Source: Hyphomicrobiaceae bacterium (GTDB taxonomy: Bacteria > Pseudomonadota > Alphaproteobacteria > Rhizobiales > Devosiaceae). From it: 64,000 nt of DNA. A program made the translations under genes and the position numbers. The notes below the pieces were generated by a model. That model ran no database searches and had not been told where the DNA came from. It saw only the letters and a list, made by a program, of their open reading frames with translations. Shown one piece after another: positions 44,458 to 53,803 of the stretch. Numbering within the stretch: the first letter of the stretch is position 1; every line of letters starts with the position of its first letter. The stretch is taken from positions 62,001 through 126,000 of the forward strand of contig JACKJG010000009.1 in NCBI GenBank assembly GCA_020638065.1, read 5' to 3'.

Positions 44458-46278
44458 ATGCCGGCCAATGGCGCTTATGAATATGTCGATCACGCGTTCG
44501 ACGTCGTCGTGGTCGGGGCGGGGGGCGCCGGTTTGCGCGCGACCCTCGGCATGGCCGAACAGGGGCTGAAAACGGCCTGCGTGACCAAGGTTTTCCCGAC
44601 GCGCTCGCACACCGTCGCGGCCCAGGGCGGCATTGCCGCATCGCTCAAGAATATGGGTCCGGACAGCTGGCAGTGGCATATGTATGACACGGTCAAAGGG
44701 TCGGACTGGCTCGGCGACAATGATGCGATGGAATATCTGGCCCGCGAGGCGCCGGCGGCGGTCTATGAGCTCGAACATTATGGCGTGCCGTTCTCGCGCA
44801 CCGAAGAGGGCAAGATCTACCAGCGCCCGTTTGGCGGGCACATGCAGAATTTCGGCGACGGACCCCCGGTGCAGCGTACCTGCGCGGCGGCCGACCGGAC
44901 CGGGCATGCAATCCTGCATACGCTTTACGGCCAGTCGCTCAGGAACAATGCCGAGTTCTTCATCGAATATTTTGCCATCGATCTTCTGATGAGCGACGAC
45001 GGCGCCTGTGAGGGCGTCATCGCCTGGAAGCTCGATGACGGCACGATCCACCGCTTTCGCGCCAAGACGGTTGTGCTCGCAACAGGCGGCTATGGGCGCG
45101 CCTATTTCTCGGCAACGTCCGCCCATACCTGCACCGGTGACGGCGGCGGCATGGTGGCGCGGGCCGGATTGCCCTTGCAGGATATGGAATTCGTTCAGTT
45201 TCACCCGACCGGCATTTACGGATCGGGCTGTCTGATCACAGAGGGTGCGCGTGGCGAAGGCGGATATCTGGTCAATTCAGAAGGTGAGCGCTTCATGGAG
45301 CGCTACGCGCCCAATGCCAAGGACCTTGCCTCGCGCGACGTGGTCAGCCGCTGCATGACCATGGAAATCCGCGAGGGACGCGGCGTCGGCAAGGATGGCG
45401 ATCACATCCATCTGCACCTCGACCATCTCGACCCGGCCGTTCTGCATGAGCGGCTGCCGGGTATTTCCGAGAGCGCCAAGATTTTCGCAGGCGTCGATCT
45501 GACCCGCGAGCCGATCCCGGTCATCCCGACGGTGCACTATAATATGGGCGGCATCCCCACCAACCATTTTGGCGAAGTGCTCAATCCGCAACCGGGCAAT
45601 CCCGATGCGGTGGTGCCGGGGCTGATGGCGGTTGGCGAAGCGGGCTGCGCATCGGTTCACGGCGCCAACCGGCTGGGATCGAATTCGCTGATCGATCTTG
45701 TGGTGTTCGGGCGTGCGGCGGCGATCAAGGCAGGTCAGGTCATCGACAGGGACAGTGCCGTGCCCGAACTCAATTCGGCGAAGGCCGATGCGATCATGGA
45801 CCGGTTCGACCGCTTGCGGCACGCCAATGGGCCGCAGCCGACGGCGCAATTGCGTGATCGCATGCAGCGCGCCATGCAGGCCGATGCAGCCGTCTTCAGA
45901 ACCGAGGAAACCCTGCAGCAGGGTGTCACCAACATCACGGCGCTTTGGGGCGAACTGCCGGACATCAAGGTCACCGACCGGTCTTTGATCTGGAATTCGG
46001 ATCTGGTGGAGACGCTGGAACTCGAAAACCTGATGGCCAATGCCATCACGACGGTCGTGGGCGCCGAGGCGCGCAAGGAAAGCCGCGGGGCGCACGCGCG
46101 CGAGGATTTTCCGAAACGTGACGACGTCAACTGGCGCAAGCACACGATTGCCCGGCTCGACGTTTCGAGCGGCAAGGTCAATCTGTCCTACCGGCCCGTC
46201 CATATCGAACCTTTGACGCGCGAACAGGACGGCGGCATTCCGCTCGCCAAGATCGCGCCGAAGGAACGGGTTTACTGA
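44458..46278 (+). CDS. sdhA: succinate dehydrogenase flavoprotein subunit SdhA
   Basis: A 606-residue catalytic subunit that oxidises succinate to fumarate. FAD-binding [20 protein letters not shown], the covalent-FAD His in [11 protein letters not shown], active-site [20 protein letters not shown] and the conserved [11 protein letters not shown] are all present. Length matches the family. It is the third gene of the sdh cluster; the next gene starts 3 nt later but is a DUF3052 gene, not sdhB. Confidence 0.97.
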   Translation: MPANGAYEYVDHAFDVVVVGAGGAGLRATLGMAEQGLKTACVTKVFPTRSHTVAAQGGIAASLKNMGPDSWQWHMYDTVKGSDWLGDNDAMEYLAREAPAAVYELEHYGVPFSRTEEGKIYQRPFGGHMQNFGDGPPVQRTCAAADRTGHAILHTLYGQSLRNNAEFFIEYFAIDLLMSDDGACEGVIAWKLDDGTIHRFRAKTVVLATGGYGRAYFSATSAHTCTGDGGGMVARAGLPLQDMEFVQFHPTGIYGSGCLITEGARGEGGYLVNSEGERFMERYAPNAKDLASRDVVSRCMTMEIREGRGVGKDGDHIHLHLDHLDPAVLHERLPGISESAKIFAGVDLTREPIPVIPTVHYNMGGIPTNHFGEVLNPQPGNPDAVVPGLMAVGEAGCASVHGANRLGSNSLIDLVVFGRAAAIKAGQVIDRDSAVPELNSAKADAIMDRFDRLRHANGPQPTAQLRDRMQRAMQADAAVFRTEETLQQGVTNITALWGELPDIKVTDRSLIWNSDLVETLELENLMANAITTVVGAEARKESRGAHAREDFPKRDDVNWRKHTIARLDVSSGKVNLSYRPVHIEPLTREQDGGIPLAKIAPKERVY

Positions 46279-46281
46279 GCC

Positions 46282-46716
46282 ATGGCCGAGGCGGGCTATT
46301 CGGGCACGCCGCTGCCAAAAAAGCTGGGCCTCAAGGACGGACAGAGGGTTCTGTTCGTCGGATTGCCCGAGAGCCTCGAACAACTCGAGGAGGCGGCGCT
46401 TTATGCCGGGGTCGAGATGTTGGCGCTCGATGACAATTTTGAGGCGGCTGAGTGCGAATATGATTTCTGCCAGATATTCGTTGTCTGGCGCGATGATCTC
46501 GATCGCTGGCTGGATCGATTGAAACGTGCGACAAAGCCTGACGGCATGATCTGGGTGAGCTGGCCCAAAAAAGCCTCGAAAGTTGAGACGGACATGGTAG
46601 AAGACCAAGTGCGCGCTTCGGCCTTGCCAATGGGGCTGGTCGATGTGAAGGTTTGCGCGGTGGACGCGGTTTGGAGCGGACTGAAGCTCGTCCTGCGCAA
46701 GCACTTGCGCCAATGA
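46282..46716 (+). CDS. DUF3052 domain-containing protein
   Basis: A 144-residue soluble protein. GYSGTPLPKKLGLKDGQRVLFVGLP and DGMIWVSWPKKASKVETDM match DUF3052, a family without known function whose fold resembles methyltransferase Rossmann domains but lacks a clear SAM motif. The gap to sdhA is 3 nt, so it is co-transcribed with the sdh genes and lies between sdhA and sdhB. A role in complex II assembly is a guess based only on position. Confidence 0.85.
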   Translation: MAEAGYSGTPLPKKLGLKDGQRVLFVGLPESLEQLEEAALYAGVEMLALDDNFEAAECEYDFCQIFVVWRDDLDRWLDRLKRATKPDGMIWVSWPKKASKVETDMVEDQVRASALPMGLVDVKVCAVDAVWSGLKLVLRKHLRQ

Positions 46717-46795
46717 GTTACAAAATGTTTGTGTGTGCGTAACAGAGAACTTCGTTCACGAGTCCAAATTCATGGGACTGACAAGGGAGAACAAA

Positions 46796-47122
46796 ATGAA
46801 AAAGTTTGTCGTATCGGGGCTTTTGGCTCTTTCCGTTCTGGCCGGCACAAGCGCACCGAGCTTTGCCATGATGCATACCGAGGCCGCCAAGGCCGAGTGC
46901 ATGGCGCGCGGTAACCTTTCGGAAGCCGAATGCACCTGCATTGCCAATCAGGCCGGCGACCGCCTGACGGCTGGTGAAATCGCAACGCTGCTGAAAATGA
47001 ACAATGGCGAAAAGCACGACGTTCTGCCGACGGCGCGCGAAGAATCCATCGGTCTGATCGGTGCCGCCAAGATCTATCTGTTCACGAAGTACATCGTACC
47101 GGCCTGCGTCGTTCTGAAGTAG
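46796..47122 (+). CDS. small secreted cysteine-containing protein, unknown function
   Basis: A 108-residue protein with a signal peptide (MKKFVVSGLLALSVLAGTSA, cut near SFA). The mature part has Cys in AKAECMARG, SEAECTCIANQAG and VPACVVLK, spaced so that one or two disulfides are possible. No family is recognised. GGGAG sits 6-8 nt before the ATG; earlier in-frame starts are not supported. Located between the DUF3052 gene and sdhB; a hairpin follows it at 47149. Confidence 0.75.
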   Translation: MKKFVVSGLLALSVLAGTSAPSFAMMHTEAAKAECMARGNLSEAECTCIANQAGDRLTAGEIATLLKMNNGEKHDVLPTAREESIGLIGAAKIYLFTKYIVPACVVLK

Positions 47123-47148
47123 TCCGGCCTTCGATCTATCAGGTCACC

Positions 47149-47179
47149 ATGGGCCGTGCGGATAAACTGCGCGGCCCAT
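47149..47179 (+). terminator. hairpin between the small secreted protein gene and sdhB
   Basis: ATGGGCCG (47149-47156) and CGGCCCAT (47172-47179) with inner G-C pairs, followed by TTGATT. Terminator-like, implying that sdhB has its own promoter in 47180-47277. Confidence 0.5.
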
Positions 47180-47277
47180 TTGATTCACGCCGCAAATTGG
47201 CCGTTCGCACTTCTTGATCGGTTGGGGTCGGCGCGCTAAGAGCGTGCACAGCGCTTTGTTACTGAGGGGTTTTCATC

Positions 47278-48054
47278 ATGGTTGAACTGAGGCTCCCCAA
47301 GAACTCACAGCCCAAGAAGGGCAAGGTCTGGCCGCGCCCGGATTCAGGCCATGTGCGTGAATACCATATCTATCGCTACGATCCCGACCTCGGCGAAAAT
47401 CCGCGTATCGACACCTATTTCGTCGACGAGGACGATTGCGGACCGATGGTTCTTGATGCGCTCTTGTGGATCAAGAACAAGGTCGATCCGACCCTGACGC
47501 TCAGGCGGTCCTGCCGCGAGGGCGTTTGCGGTTCCTGCGCGATGAACATCGACGGTCTCAATACGCTGGCCTGCACCAAGGCGGCGGACGAGATCGGCGA
47601 CGTGGTCAAGGTCTATCCGCTGCCGCATATGCCGGTCGTGAAGGACCTGGTTCCCGACCTGACCAACTTCTACGCCCAGCACCGCTCGATCGAACCCTGG
47701 CTGAAGACCAAGACGCCGGAACCGGGCACGGAATGGCTGCAAAGCCATGACGACCGGGCCAAGCTCGACGGGCTTTATGAGTGTATCCTTTGCGCGTCCT
47801 GTTCGACGTCCTGTCCCTCCTATTGGTGGAATGGCGACCGTTATCTCGGGCCCGCCGTGTTGCTGCAGGCCTATCGCTGGCTGATCGACAGCCGCGACGA
47901 AGCGACGGGTGAACGGCTCGATGATCTCGAAGACCCGTTCCGGCTTTATCGCTGCCACACGATCATGAACTGCACCAACACCTGCCCCAAGGGCCTCAAC
48001 CCGGCCAAGGCGATTGCCGAAATCAAGAAGATGATGGTGGAACGTCACGTTTAG
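47278..48054 (+). CDS. sdhB: succinate dehydrogenase iron-sulfur subunit SdhB
   Basis: A 258-residue subunit with three clusters: [2Fe-2S] Cys79/84/87/99 ([16 protein letters not shown]), then [17 protein letters not shown] and [17 protein letters not shown] for the [4Fe-4S] and [3Fe-4S] clusters. The Trp pair in SYWWN lines the ubiquinone site. It passes electrons from SdhA FAD to quinone. Its 3' end is repeated in degenerate form downstream. Confidence 0.97.
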   Translation: MVELRLPKNSQPKKGKVWPRPDSGHVREYHIYRYDPDLGENPRIDTYFVDEDDCGPMVLDALLWIKNKVDPTLTLRRSCREGVCGSCAMNIDGLNTLACTKAADEIGDVVKVYPLPHMPVVKDLVPDLTNFYAQHRSIEPWLKTKTPEPGTEWLQSHDDRAKLDGLYECILCASCSTSCPSYWWNGDRYLGPAVLLQAYRWLIDSRDEATGERLDDLEDPFRLYRCHTIMNCTNTCPKGLNPAKAIAEIKKMMVERHV

Positions 48055-48206
48055 GCGGCAATCTCCTTTGTGTTGGTCGCGCGACTGAAACGCAAAACCG
48101 CTTCGCACTTTTGCTGGCCACGCTCCGGTGCCGAAACCAGGAAGATGATGGTGGAACGCCAGATTTGGGCGGCGATCCTTTTTCGCGGTCGCGCGACCGA
48201 AGATAC
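48025..48206 (+). repeat. decayed tandem duplication of the sdhB 3' end
   Basis: The last ten codons of sdhB plus ~40 nt of flank (48025-48092) recur at 48139-48206, offset 114 bp. Both contain GAAGATGATGGTGGAACG, then a GGCGGCAATC/GGCGGCGATC stretch and GGTCGCGCGAC. Roughly four in five bases match. The second copy also contains the palindrome CGGTCGCGCGACCG (48186-48199). It codes for nothing on its own. The 233-nt gap 48055-48287 otherwise holds only the ribosome site of the next gene. Confidence 0.75.
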
Positions 48207-48287
48207 ATATTCCAAATATGTAATGCTTGCGTCCGAAGGGCTTGCGCGCTTAGTCTTCAGGTTCGCGCAGGTTCGGCGGAGGAGACG

Positions 48288-48641
48288 ATGGTCAACACGG
48301 ACTGGAACGAATATGTCGAGGCAATTCACCGGCGCTATCTGGAGTTGCGCCGAAGCCATCCCGATGTTCTGAACGGCTACACCAAGATGGCGGTGTCCGC
48401 CATCGAGGAGGACGAGCTCTCCAGCAAGGTCAAGGAACTGATCGCGCTCGGGATCGCGATCGCGCTCAGATGCGACGAATGTCTGGCGTTTCACACCAAG
48501 GAAGCGATTGCGACCGGCGTGACACGGGAAGAATTCGTCGAGATGATCGGGGTCGCGGTCTATATGGGCGGCGGACCTTCGGCCAATTACGGGGCCAAGG
48601 CGCTGGAGATTTTCGACAAGCTGGGCGGCAAGGAAGGTTAA
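48288..48641 (+). CDS. carboxymuconolactone decarboxylase / AhpD-like protein
   Basis: A 117-residue all-helical protein with the AhpD core: KVKELIALGIAIALRCDECL with Cys62-x2-Cys65 and His69, and REEFVEMIGVAVYMGGGPS. The CxxC-x3-H set is the peroxidase-linked disulfide site in AhpD, so a thiol-dependent antioxidant role is more likely than decarboxylation. GGAGGAG precedes the ATG; upstream frame is in the sdhB-derived repeat. Confidence 0.87.
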   Translation: MVNTDWNEYVEAIHRRYLELRRSHPDVLNGYTKMAVSAIEEDELSSKVKELIALGIAIALRCDECLAFHTKEAIATGVTREEFVEMIGVAVYMGGGPSANYGAKALEIFDKLGGKEG

Positions 48642-48724
48642 GGGGCCGAATATGCAAGCCCATTTGACAAACGTGCCTCAATGCGATTTCTGCGGCTGAC
48701 GCAGATTTTCCCGATCCCCTGAAC

Positions 48725-48952
48725 ATGGCCAATTTCGAACCCGTTTTCACCCATCCCGATATCAACCTGGTGCGCGTGATCATCACGGCCCTGAAAGCGC
48801 ATGGCTTTCATCCGCGCGAGGATGGACCGATCAATGCGGTCAGTTTCCCGGGCTTCAGCGAAAATGATGGCTATGCCATCGAGGTGCCGAGCAACGAGGC
48901 CGAGGATGCGCGCCTCTTGGCGGGCCATCTGCACGAAGAAATGTTCAAATAG
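48725..48952 (+). CDS. small DUF2007-like protein
   Basis: A 75-residue soluble protein: VFTHPDINLVRVIITALKAHGFHP and IEVPSNEAEDARLLAGHL, reminiscent of DUF2007 (putative signal-transducing) proteins, in which a short alpha/beta unit follows 'PxEAxLxxxxLExxGI'. No enzymatic motif. Assignment is tentative. It converges on purU with a 40-nt gap. Confidence 0.65.
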   Translation: MANFEPVFTHPDINLVRVIITALKAHGFHPREDGPINAVSFPGFSENDGYAIEVPSNEAEDARLLAGHLHEEMFK

Positions 48953-48992
48953 GCGCCCGGCCGATTGCCACGGCGCTTCGGGCTCAGGGTTG

Positions 48993-49844
48993 TTAGCCGA
49001 AAACCACCGTGCGCGTGCCGTTGAGCATGACGCGGTTTTCAAGGTGCAGTTTGACGGCGCGCGCCAGAACCCGGCTTTCGATATCACGGCCCACGGCGAT
49101 CAGATCGTCCGGCGTCATGGCATGGGTGACCTTCTCGGTCTCCTGTTCGATGATTGGTCCTTCATCGAGGTCGGGCGTCACATAATGGGCGGTGGCGCCA
49201 ATCACCTTCACGCCGCGCCGGTGGGCCTGATGATATGGGCGTGCGCCCTTGAAGCTGGGCAGGAAGGAATGGTGAATGTTGATCACCTTTCCATAAAGCC
49301 GGTTGGAGAGATTGTCGGACAGGATCTGCATGTAACGCGCCAGAACCACCAGATCGGCATCGGATTCGGCAGCCAGATCGAGGAGTTTTTGTTCCTGCTC
49401 TGCCTTGTTGTCCTTGCCAACCGGCAGATAGTGGAAAGGAATGCCCTCATAATCGGCGGTGCGGCGGGAATCCTCGTGGTTCGACACGATGGCGGCGACC
49501 TCGGCGTTCAGCCAGCCGACGCGGATCTGGTAGAGCAGATGCAGCATGGCGTGATCGAATTTCGAGACCATGATGATGATCCGCGGACGTCGAGCCAGAT
49601 CGCTGACGGCAAGGCGCATTTCGAAGCGTTCTGCGCTGGGTTTGAGGGCGCGTTCGATGCTCTCGACGGTCTCGCCGTCCGGCGCGTCGAGCTCGATACG
49701 CAGGAAAAAGCGGTTGGTTTCGCGATCCCAGAACTGGCTGGAATCGGCGATATTCGCACCCAGCGACGCCAGTTCCGTCGTCACCGAAGCAACGATGCCC
49801 GGACGGTCGGTGCACGATAGATTGAGTACGAAGCGGGTGCTCAT
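48993..49844 (-). CDS. purU: formyltetrahydrofolate deformylase PurU
   Basis: A 283-residue enzyme releasing formate from 10-formyl-THF. N-terminal ACT domain (FVLNLSCTDRPGIVASVTTELASLGANI), then a formyltransferase-type domain with the conserved VINIHHSFLPSFKGARPYHQA and GATAHYVTPDLDEGPIIEQE (catalytic Asn/His/Asp set). In alphaproteobacteria it often serves C1 balance. ATG 49844 gives the canonical N-terminus; a longer frame lacks support. Confidence 0.95.
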   Translation of the reverse strand: MSTRFVLNLSCTDRPGIVASVTTELASLGANIADSSQFWDRETNRFFLRIELDAPDGETVESIERALKPSAERFEMRLAVSDLARRPRIIIMVSKFDHAMLHLLYQIRVGWLNAEVAAIVSNHEDSRRTADYEGIPFHYLPVGKDNKAEQEQKLLDLAAESDADLVVLARYMQILSDNLSNRLYGKVINIHHSFLPSFKGARPYHQAHRRGVKVIGATAHYVTPDLDEGPIIEQETEKVTHAMTPDDLIAVGRDIESRVLARAVKLHLENRVMLNGTRTVVFG

Positions 49845-49927
49845 GGTTTTGGCCTCAGTTCGGCGCGCTTGATGCCGCTTTCCGGGGCAAAGGGCAAGGC
49901 CCATTCCGCCAAAGGGTTACCCGGGCG

Positions 49928-50614
49928 TCAGGCCAGCGCCAGATCGACCAGCGCCTTGGCATGCAGTTCGGTCGTGTCGTAGGTGGGGATGGGCGACATT
50001 GCATCGTCGATGAGCATGCCGATTTCGGTACAACCAAGGATCACCGCTTCGGCACCCCGCTGCGCCAGCCGCTCGATTGCGGCGATATAGGTCTGGCGCG
50101 ATTGGTCACGGATGATACCCCGGCAGAGTTCTTCATAGATGATGGCGTTGAGGTTGGTGATGTCGATATCCGGCACGATCGGGTCGAGCCCTTCGGCGCG
50201 AAGAATGTCCGCGTAGAAGCCCATCTCCATGGTGAATTGTGTGCCGAGCAGTCCAACGCACGCGAATCCATCCTCTCTCAGCCGGGCAGCGGTTGGCCGT
50301 GCGATGTGGATGAAGGGGACGGAAATCGCGGTTTCGATCTGGCTGGCAACAAGGTGCATGGTGTTGGTGCAAAGCCCGATCATGTCGGCCCCGGCTTCTT
50401 CAAGCTGACGGGCGGCTTCGGCAAGAAGAGCGCCAGCTTCGTCCCAGTTACCTTGGCTTTGCATCTCTTCGATGGGTGCGAAATCGAACGAGCGCATGAG
50501 AATGTCGGCAGAGTGCAGTCCGCCGAGCTTTCTGCCCACTTCCTGATTGATAATCCGGTAGTAGAGCGCGCTTGATTCCCAGGACATGCCCCCGATCAGG
50601 CCGATGGTTTTCAC
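49928..50614 (-). CDS. aspartate/glutamate racemase family protein
   Basis: A 228-residue cofactor-independent racemase. MKTIGLIGGMSWESSALYYRIIN is the family start, and the two catalytic cysteines are in LCTNTMH and ILGCTEIG. It resembles YgeA-type broad-specificity amino-acid racemases. It overlaps rppH by 4 nt (50611-50614), so the two are coupled, and is the last gene of the minus-strand run ending at 49928. Confidence 0.92.
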   Translation of the reverse strand: MKTIGLIGGMSWESSALYYRIINQEVGRKLGGLHSADILMRSFDFAPIEEMQSQGNWDEAGALLAEAARQLEEAGADMIGLCTNTMHLVASQIETAISVPFIHIARPTAARLREDGFACVGLLGTQFTMEMGFYADILRAEGLDPIVPDIDITNLNAIIYEELCRGIIRDQSRQTYIAAIERLAQRGAEAVILGCTEIGMLIDDAMSPIPTYDTTELHAKALVDLALA

Positions 50615-51135
50615 GCAAACTCCCCGGTGCGGATGCGGCCGGGCAGATCGGCGAACTGGCGCACGACCTCTTCATAGACCTCGCGTTTGAACGGGACGAC
50701 GCGGCCGATGGTTTCGGCAAAAGGCACCCATTCCCAGGCGGAGAATTCGGCGGGATGGGCGCCGTTCATCGGGCGTTCGACATCGATTTCGCTGTCGTCG
50801 CCGGTCAGAAGAACGGCCAGCCATTTCTGTTTCTGACCGCGATATTTGCCCTTCAGGGCCACGCCAAGTGCCGAATCGGGCAATTCATAGGTCAGCCAGT
50901 CTTCGGTAATGCCGAGAAATCTGATCGATGAAACGTTGGTTTCTTCCCGCAATTCCCTGAGGCCGCCTTCTGCGGGATCCTCGCCCTTGTCCAAACCGCC
51001 CTGCGGCATCTGCCAGGGATTGGTCAATTCGCCTTCAACGAATTTCAGGCGTTTGCCCATGAAGACCAGACCCTCGCGGTTGAACAGGGCAATGCCAGCG
51101 CAGGGCCGGTAGGGCATGTCTTCGCGTTTTGGCAT
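50611..51135 (-). CDS. rppH: RNA pyrophosphohydrolase RppH
   Basis: A 174-residue Nudix hydrolase that removes pyrophosphate from mRNA 5' ends, starting decay. Nudix box at residues 46-68: GGLDKGEDPAEGGLRELREE with G-x5-E-x7-R-E-x2-E-E. YRPCAGIALFNREGLVFMGKR and WQMPQGG are typical RppH. The start overlaps the deacetylase stop by one base. Confidence 0.95.
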   Translation of the reverse strand: MPKREDMPYRPCAGIALFNREGLVFMGKRLKFVEGELTNPWQMPQGGLDKGEDPAEGGLRELREETNVSSIRFLGITEDWLTYELPDSALGVALKGKYRGQKQKWLAVLLTGDDSEIDVERPMNGAHPAEFSAWEWVPFAETIGRVVPFKREVYEEVVRQFADLPGRIRTGEFA

Positions 51136-52307
51136 CAGGATTGGTTCCCTTGCATGAGCGCGCTGACGGGCACAAGTTCGATATTCTTGTCATCGAGCCC
51201 GGCCGCCCAGGAAATGATGGTGGCAATCGAGACCGGCAGGGCGTTGACCACGCCGACGGCGCTGCCCTGCTGGCCGGCAATGTTTTCAAGTTCGGTCAGT
51301 TTGTCGAGAATGGCGGCGCGGGACGGGTTGGAATCGAGCGTGAGATTGGCGCGGGTAAAGGGAACCTGATTGGCGCTGGCCAATTGCCTGGACAAGGAGC
51401 GGTTGGACGAATTGTCGTCGAGATAGGCAAGTCCGCGCGTTCCCAGCTCTTCCATGACGGGTGTGAAGTCCGCCGCCGAGGAGGAAAATCGGGCGCCGAG
51501 ATTGTTCATGATGCCGATATAGCCACCGAAGCGCGCCATCAGCCAATAAAGATTGTCCAGATTGGTGCGGGCGGGCTGATTGGTCAGCAATGTCTGCGGA
51601 CCGGGATCGGACTGGGGATAGTCGAAGGGCTCCATCGGCACTTCGAGCAGGATTTCGTGCCCCTGACGGCGGGCGGCATTGGTGGTGCGGTCAAGGGTCT
51701 GGCCGTAGGGCGCAAAGGCGAGGGTGATGTTTTCAGGCAGGCGGTCGACCGCATCGACCGTGGTGGCTTCGTCCAGCCCAAGGCCGGTAACAATGATGGC
51801 GATCAGCGGCTTTCCGTTTGCCGATGCGGGGGTGATCGAAGGCCGGGAATAGGCCTTGAACGGGGTTACACCCTGCGGGCTGATGCGCGGGATATCGCCA
51901 TACTTGGTCTGTTCGAGCAGATCGATATAGACGTCGAAATCATTGACCGGGCGCGCCGTCAGTTCGGTGATGGATGAATTGAGGGCCGGGTTGTCCTGAG
52001 GGAGCGGGGGTGCGGCCTCGATGGGCGTAGCGTTGGGATCGTTAGCCGGTGCGGGCGCGGGATTGTCCGCCACGGTTTGCGCGACGGGATTGGAATCCTC
52101 GATCGAGCTGATGGGCACGGTGACGGCGGGACGGCCGCCGTCGGGGTCGTTGATCAGCAGCACACGGCCAACCAGTACGCCAATGATCAGCAGCCCGGTG
52201 CCCGCCATGATGCGGCCGAACGGAAGCGACCGAAGATCGGGCAGGTTTTTCGGAAGCGCGAATCTTTTTTTGGACTGGCCGAGCGGACGGCTGAGATCGT
52301 CGGTCAT
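51135..52307 (-). CDS. divergent polysaccharide deacetylase family protein
   Basis: A 390-residue protein with an N-terminal membrane anchor (IMAGTGLLIIGVLVGRVLL, residues ~33-51), a Pro/Asn-rich linker and a C-terminal deacetylase-like (DUF610/YibQ) domain: PLIAIIVTGLGLDEATT, ITLAFAPYGQTLDR, EILLEVPMEPFDYP and LGARGLAYLDDNSS-like segments. The metal-binding set is only partly kept, as usual for the divergent group. It is part of the ctpA-envC-rlmH cell-wall group, suggesting a role at the division septum. Confidence 0.88.
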   Translation of the reverse strand: MTDDLSRPLGQSKKRFALPKNLPDLRSLPFGRIMAGTGLLIIGVLVGRVLLINDPDGGRPAVTVPISSIEDSNPVAQTVADNPAPAPANDPNATPIEAAPPLPQDNPALNSSITELTARPVNDFDVYIDLLEQTKYGDIPRISPQGVTPFKAYSRPSITPASANGKPLIAIIVTGLGLDEATTVDAVDRLPENITLAFAPYGQTLDRTTNAARRQGHEILLEVPMEPFDYPQSDPGPQTLLTNQPARTNLDNLYWLMARFGGYIGIMNNLGARFSSSAADFTPVMEELGTRGLAYLDDNSSNRSLSRQLASANQVPFTRANLTLDSNPSRAAILDKLTELENIAGQQGSAVGVVNALPVSIATIISWAAGLDDKNIELVPVSALMQGNQS

Positions 52308-52437
52308 CGCCGATCTATCCTTTGTCGCAAATATCGTGCCGGCATCGCACAATTGCCCGGCGAATCACGTTTTCCGACTGATAGCACGAAAGCAAAGACC
52401 CGGCACGGGGACCTGTCCCGTACCGGCCGATATCGTC

Positions 52438-53799
52438 CTAGCTGTTCGGGTCGGGCGGATAGGCCGGGTTGGTTTCCTTGCCGAGGATCAGGTCGAGCGC
52501 GTAATTGAGCTGGGTGTCCTTTTCCGGATCGGCTGGCACGAAGGTCGAGGAACCGGAGGTTGCCTCCGCATCCGTGCCGCCGCCAATCTGACCCTCAAGC
52601 GCCGCCTCGCCCACGACTTCGTCACGGCCCTGGAATTCTTCGGGCACATTCTGCTGGATGAGGATATCGGGCTGGATACCGGACGCCTGAATCGAGCGGT
52701 TGGACGGCGTGTAATAGCGCGCGATCGTCAGGCGCATGGCGCCGTTTGAACCAAGCCCGATGATCAGCTGCACCGATCCTTTGCCGAAGGAACGGGTGCC
52801 AATGATCGTCGCCCGTTTCTGGTCCTGCAGTGCGCCGGAGAGAATTTCGGCCGCTGACGCGGTGCCGCCATTGATCAGAATGATGACCGGCACATCCTTG
52901 ATCAGGGCGTCGAGATCGTCGGGATGGGCATCATATCGCTCGTTTTCGTCGGGGTTGCGGCCGCGGGTCATCACGATCGCGCCCTGGCTGAGGAAGGCAT
53001 CGGCGACATAGACCGCCTGATCGACCAGCCCGCCGGGATTGTTCCTGAGGTCGAGGATAATGCCCTTGGGCAATTTGCTGTCGTTCTCGTCCACGATTTC
53101 GTGGATCGCATCCTCGATGCCGTTGAAGGCCTGCTCCGAGAAGCTTTCGAGGCGCATGATGGCGACATCGTCCTGCATGCGCCAGCGCACCGCCTTGACC
53201 GGGATGAAGCCGCGGTCGAGCTCGACATTGAACGGATCGGCCACGCCCTCGCGCACCAGGGTGACCCTGATGGGCGTGCCGACCTTGCCCTTCATCTGGT
53301 TGATGGTCTCGTCAAGCGAGCGGCCGAGAATCGGAATGCCGTCGAGTGCGATGATGTAGTCATTGGCCAGAATGCCGGCCCGGAAGGCGGGCGTATCCTT
53401 GATCGGGTTCATGACCCGGACAATGCCTTCTTCCATGGTGATTTCGACGCCGAGACCGCCAAATTCGCCGGACGTGTCCTGGCGCACCGATTCGTAGGCC
53501 TCGGGCGGCAGATAGCCGGAATGGGGATCAAGCGAGGTGAGCATGCCCTCGATGGCGGCGCGGATCAGCTGGCGTTCATCGGGGACGTCGACATATTCGG
53601 AGCGGATACGGTCGAAGACCTCGCCGAACAATTGCAGGTCGGAATAGATCTCGTCAGTCGAGCGACCTTGAAAGTCGGTTTGATTCGCATCCGGCGCGCC
53701 GGCGTCCTGGGCCAACACAGGGCTGGCTGGCCACATCGTCAGGCAGAGGGAAGTGAAAACAGACGCAAGCAGGGTGCGATTGAGCAATTTCAAAGCCAT
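52438..53799 (-). CDS. ctpA: S41 family C-terminal processing peptidase
   Basis: A 453-residue periplasmic serine protease with signal peptide (to ~residue 30, VLAQ), N-terminal domain, PDZ domain (~115-185; GGLGVEITMEEGIVRVM) and S41 core with catalytic Ser315 (NGGTASAAEI) and Lys340 (RSFGKGSVQ). Substrate in relatives includes lytic enzymes and lipoproteins of the wall. The start at 53799 is 4 nt from the envC stop. Confidence 0.94.
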   Translation of the reverse strand: MALKLLNRTLLASVFTSLCLTMWPASPVLAQDAGAPDANQTDFQGRSTDEIYSDLQLFGEVFDRIRSEYVDVPDERQLIRAAIEGMLTSLDPHSGYLPPEAYESVRQDTSGEFGGLGVEITMEEGIVRVMNPIKDTPAFRAGILANDYIIALDGIPILGRSLDETINQMKGKVGTPIRVTLVREGVADPFNVELDRGFIPVKAVRWRMQDDVAIMRLESFSEQAFNGIEDAIHEIVDENDSKLPKGIILDLRNNPGGLVDQAVYVADAFLSQGAIVMTRGRNPDENERYDAHPDDLDALIKDVPVIILINGGTASAAEILSGALQDQKRATIIGTRSFGKGSVQLIIGLGSNGAMRLTIARYYTPSNRSIQASGIQPDILIQQNVPEEFQGRDEVVGEAALEGQIGGGTDAEATSGSSTFVPADPEKDTQLNYALDLILGKETNPAYPPDPNS

Positions 53800-53803
53800 G
53801 AAC

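Noticed and set aside
48055..48287. Coding region in the gap after sdhB
   Set aside because: The open frames are produced by the decayed sdhB 3' repeat; the real AhpD-like start has GGAGGAG at 48288.
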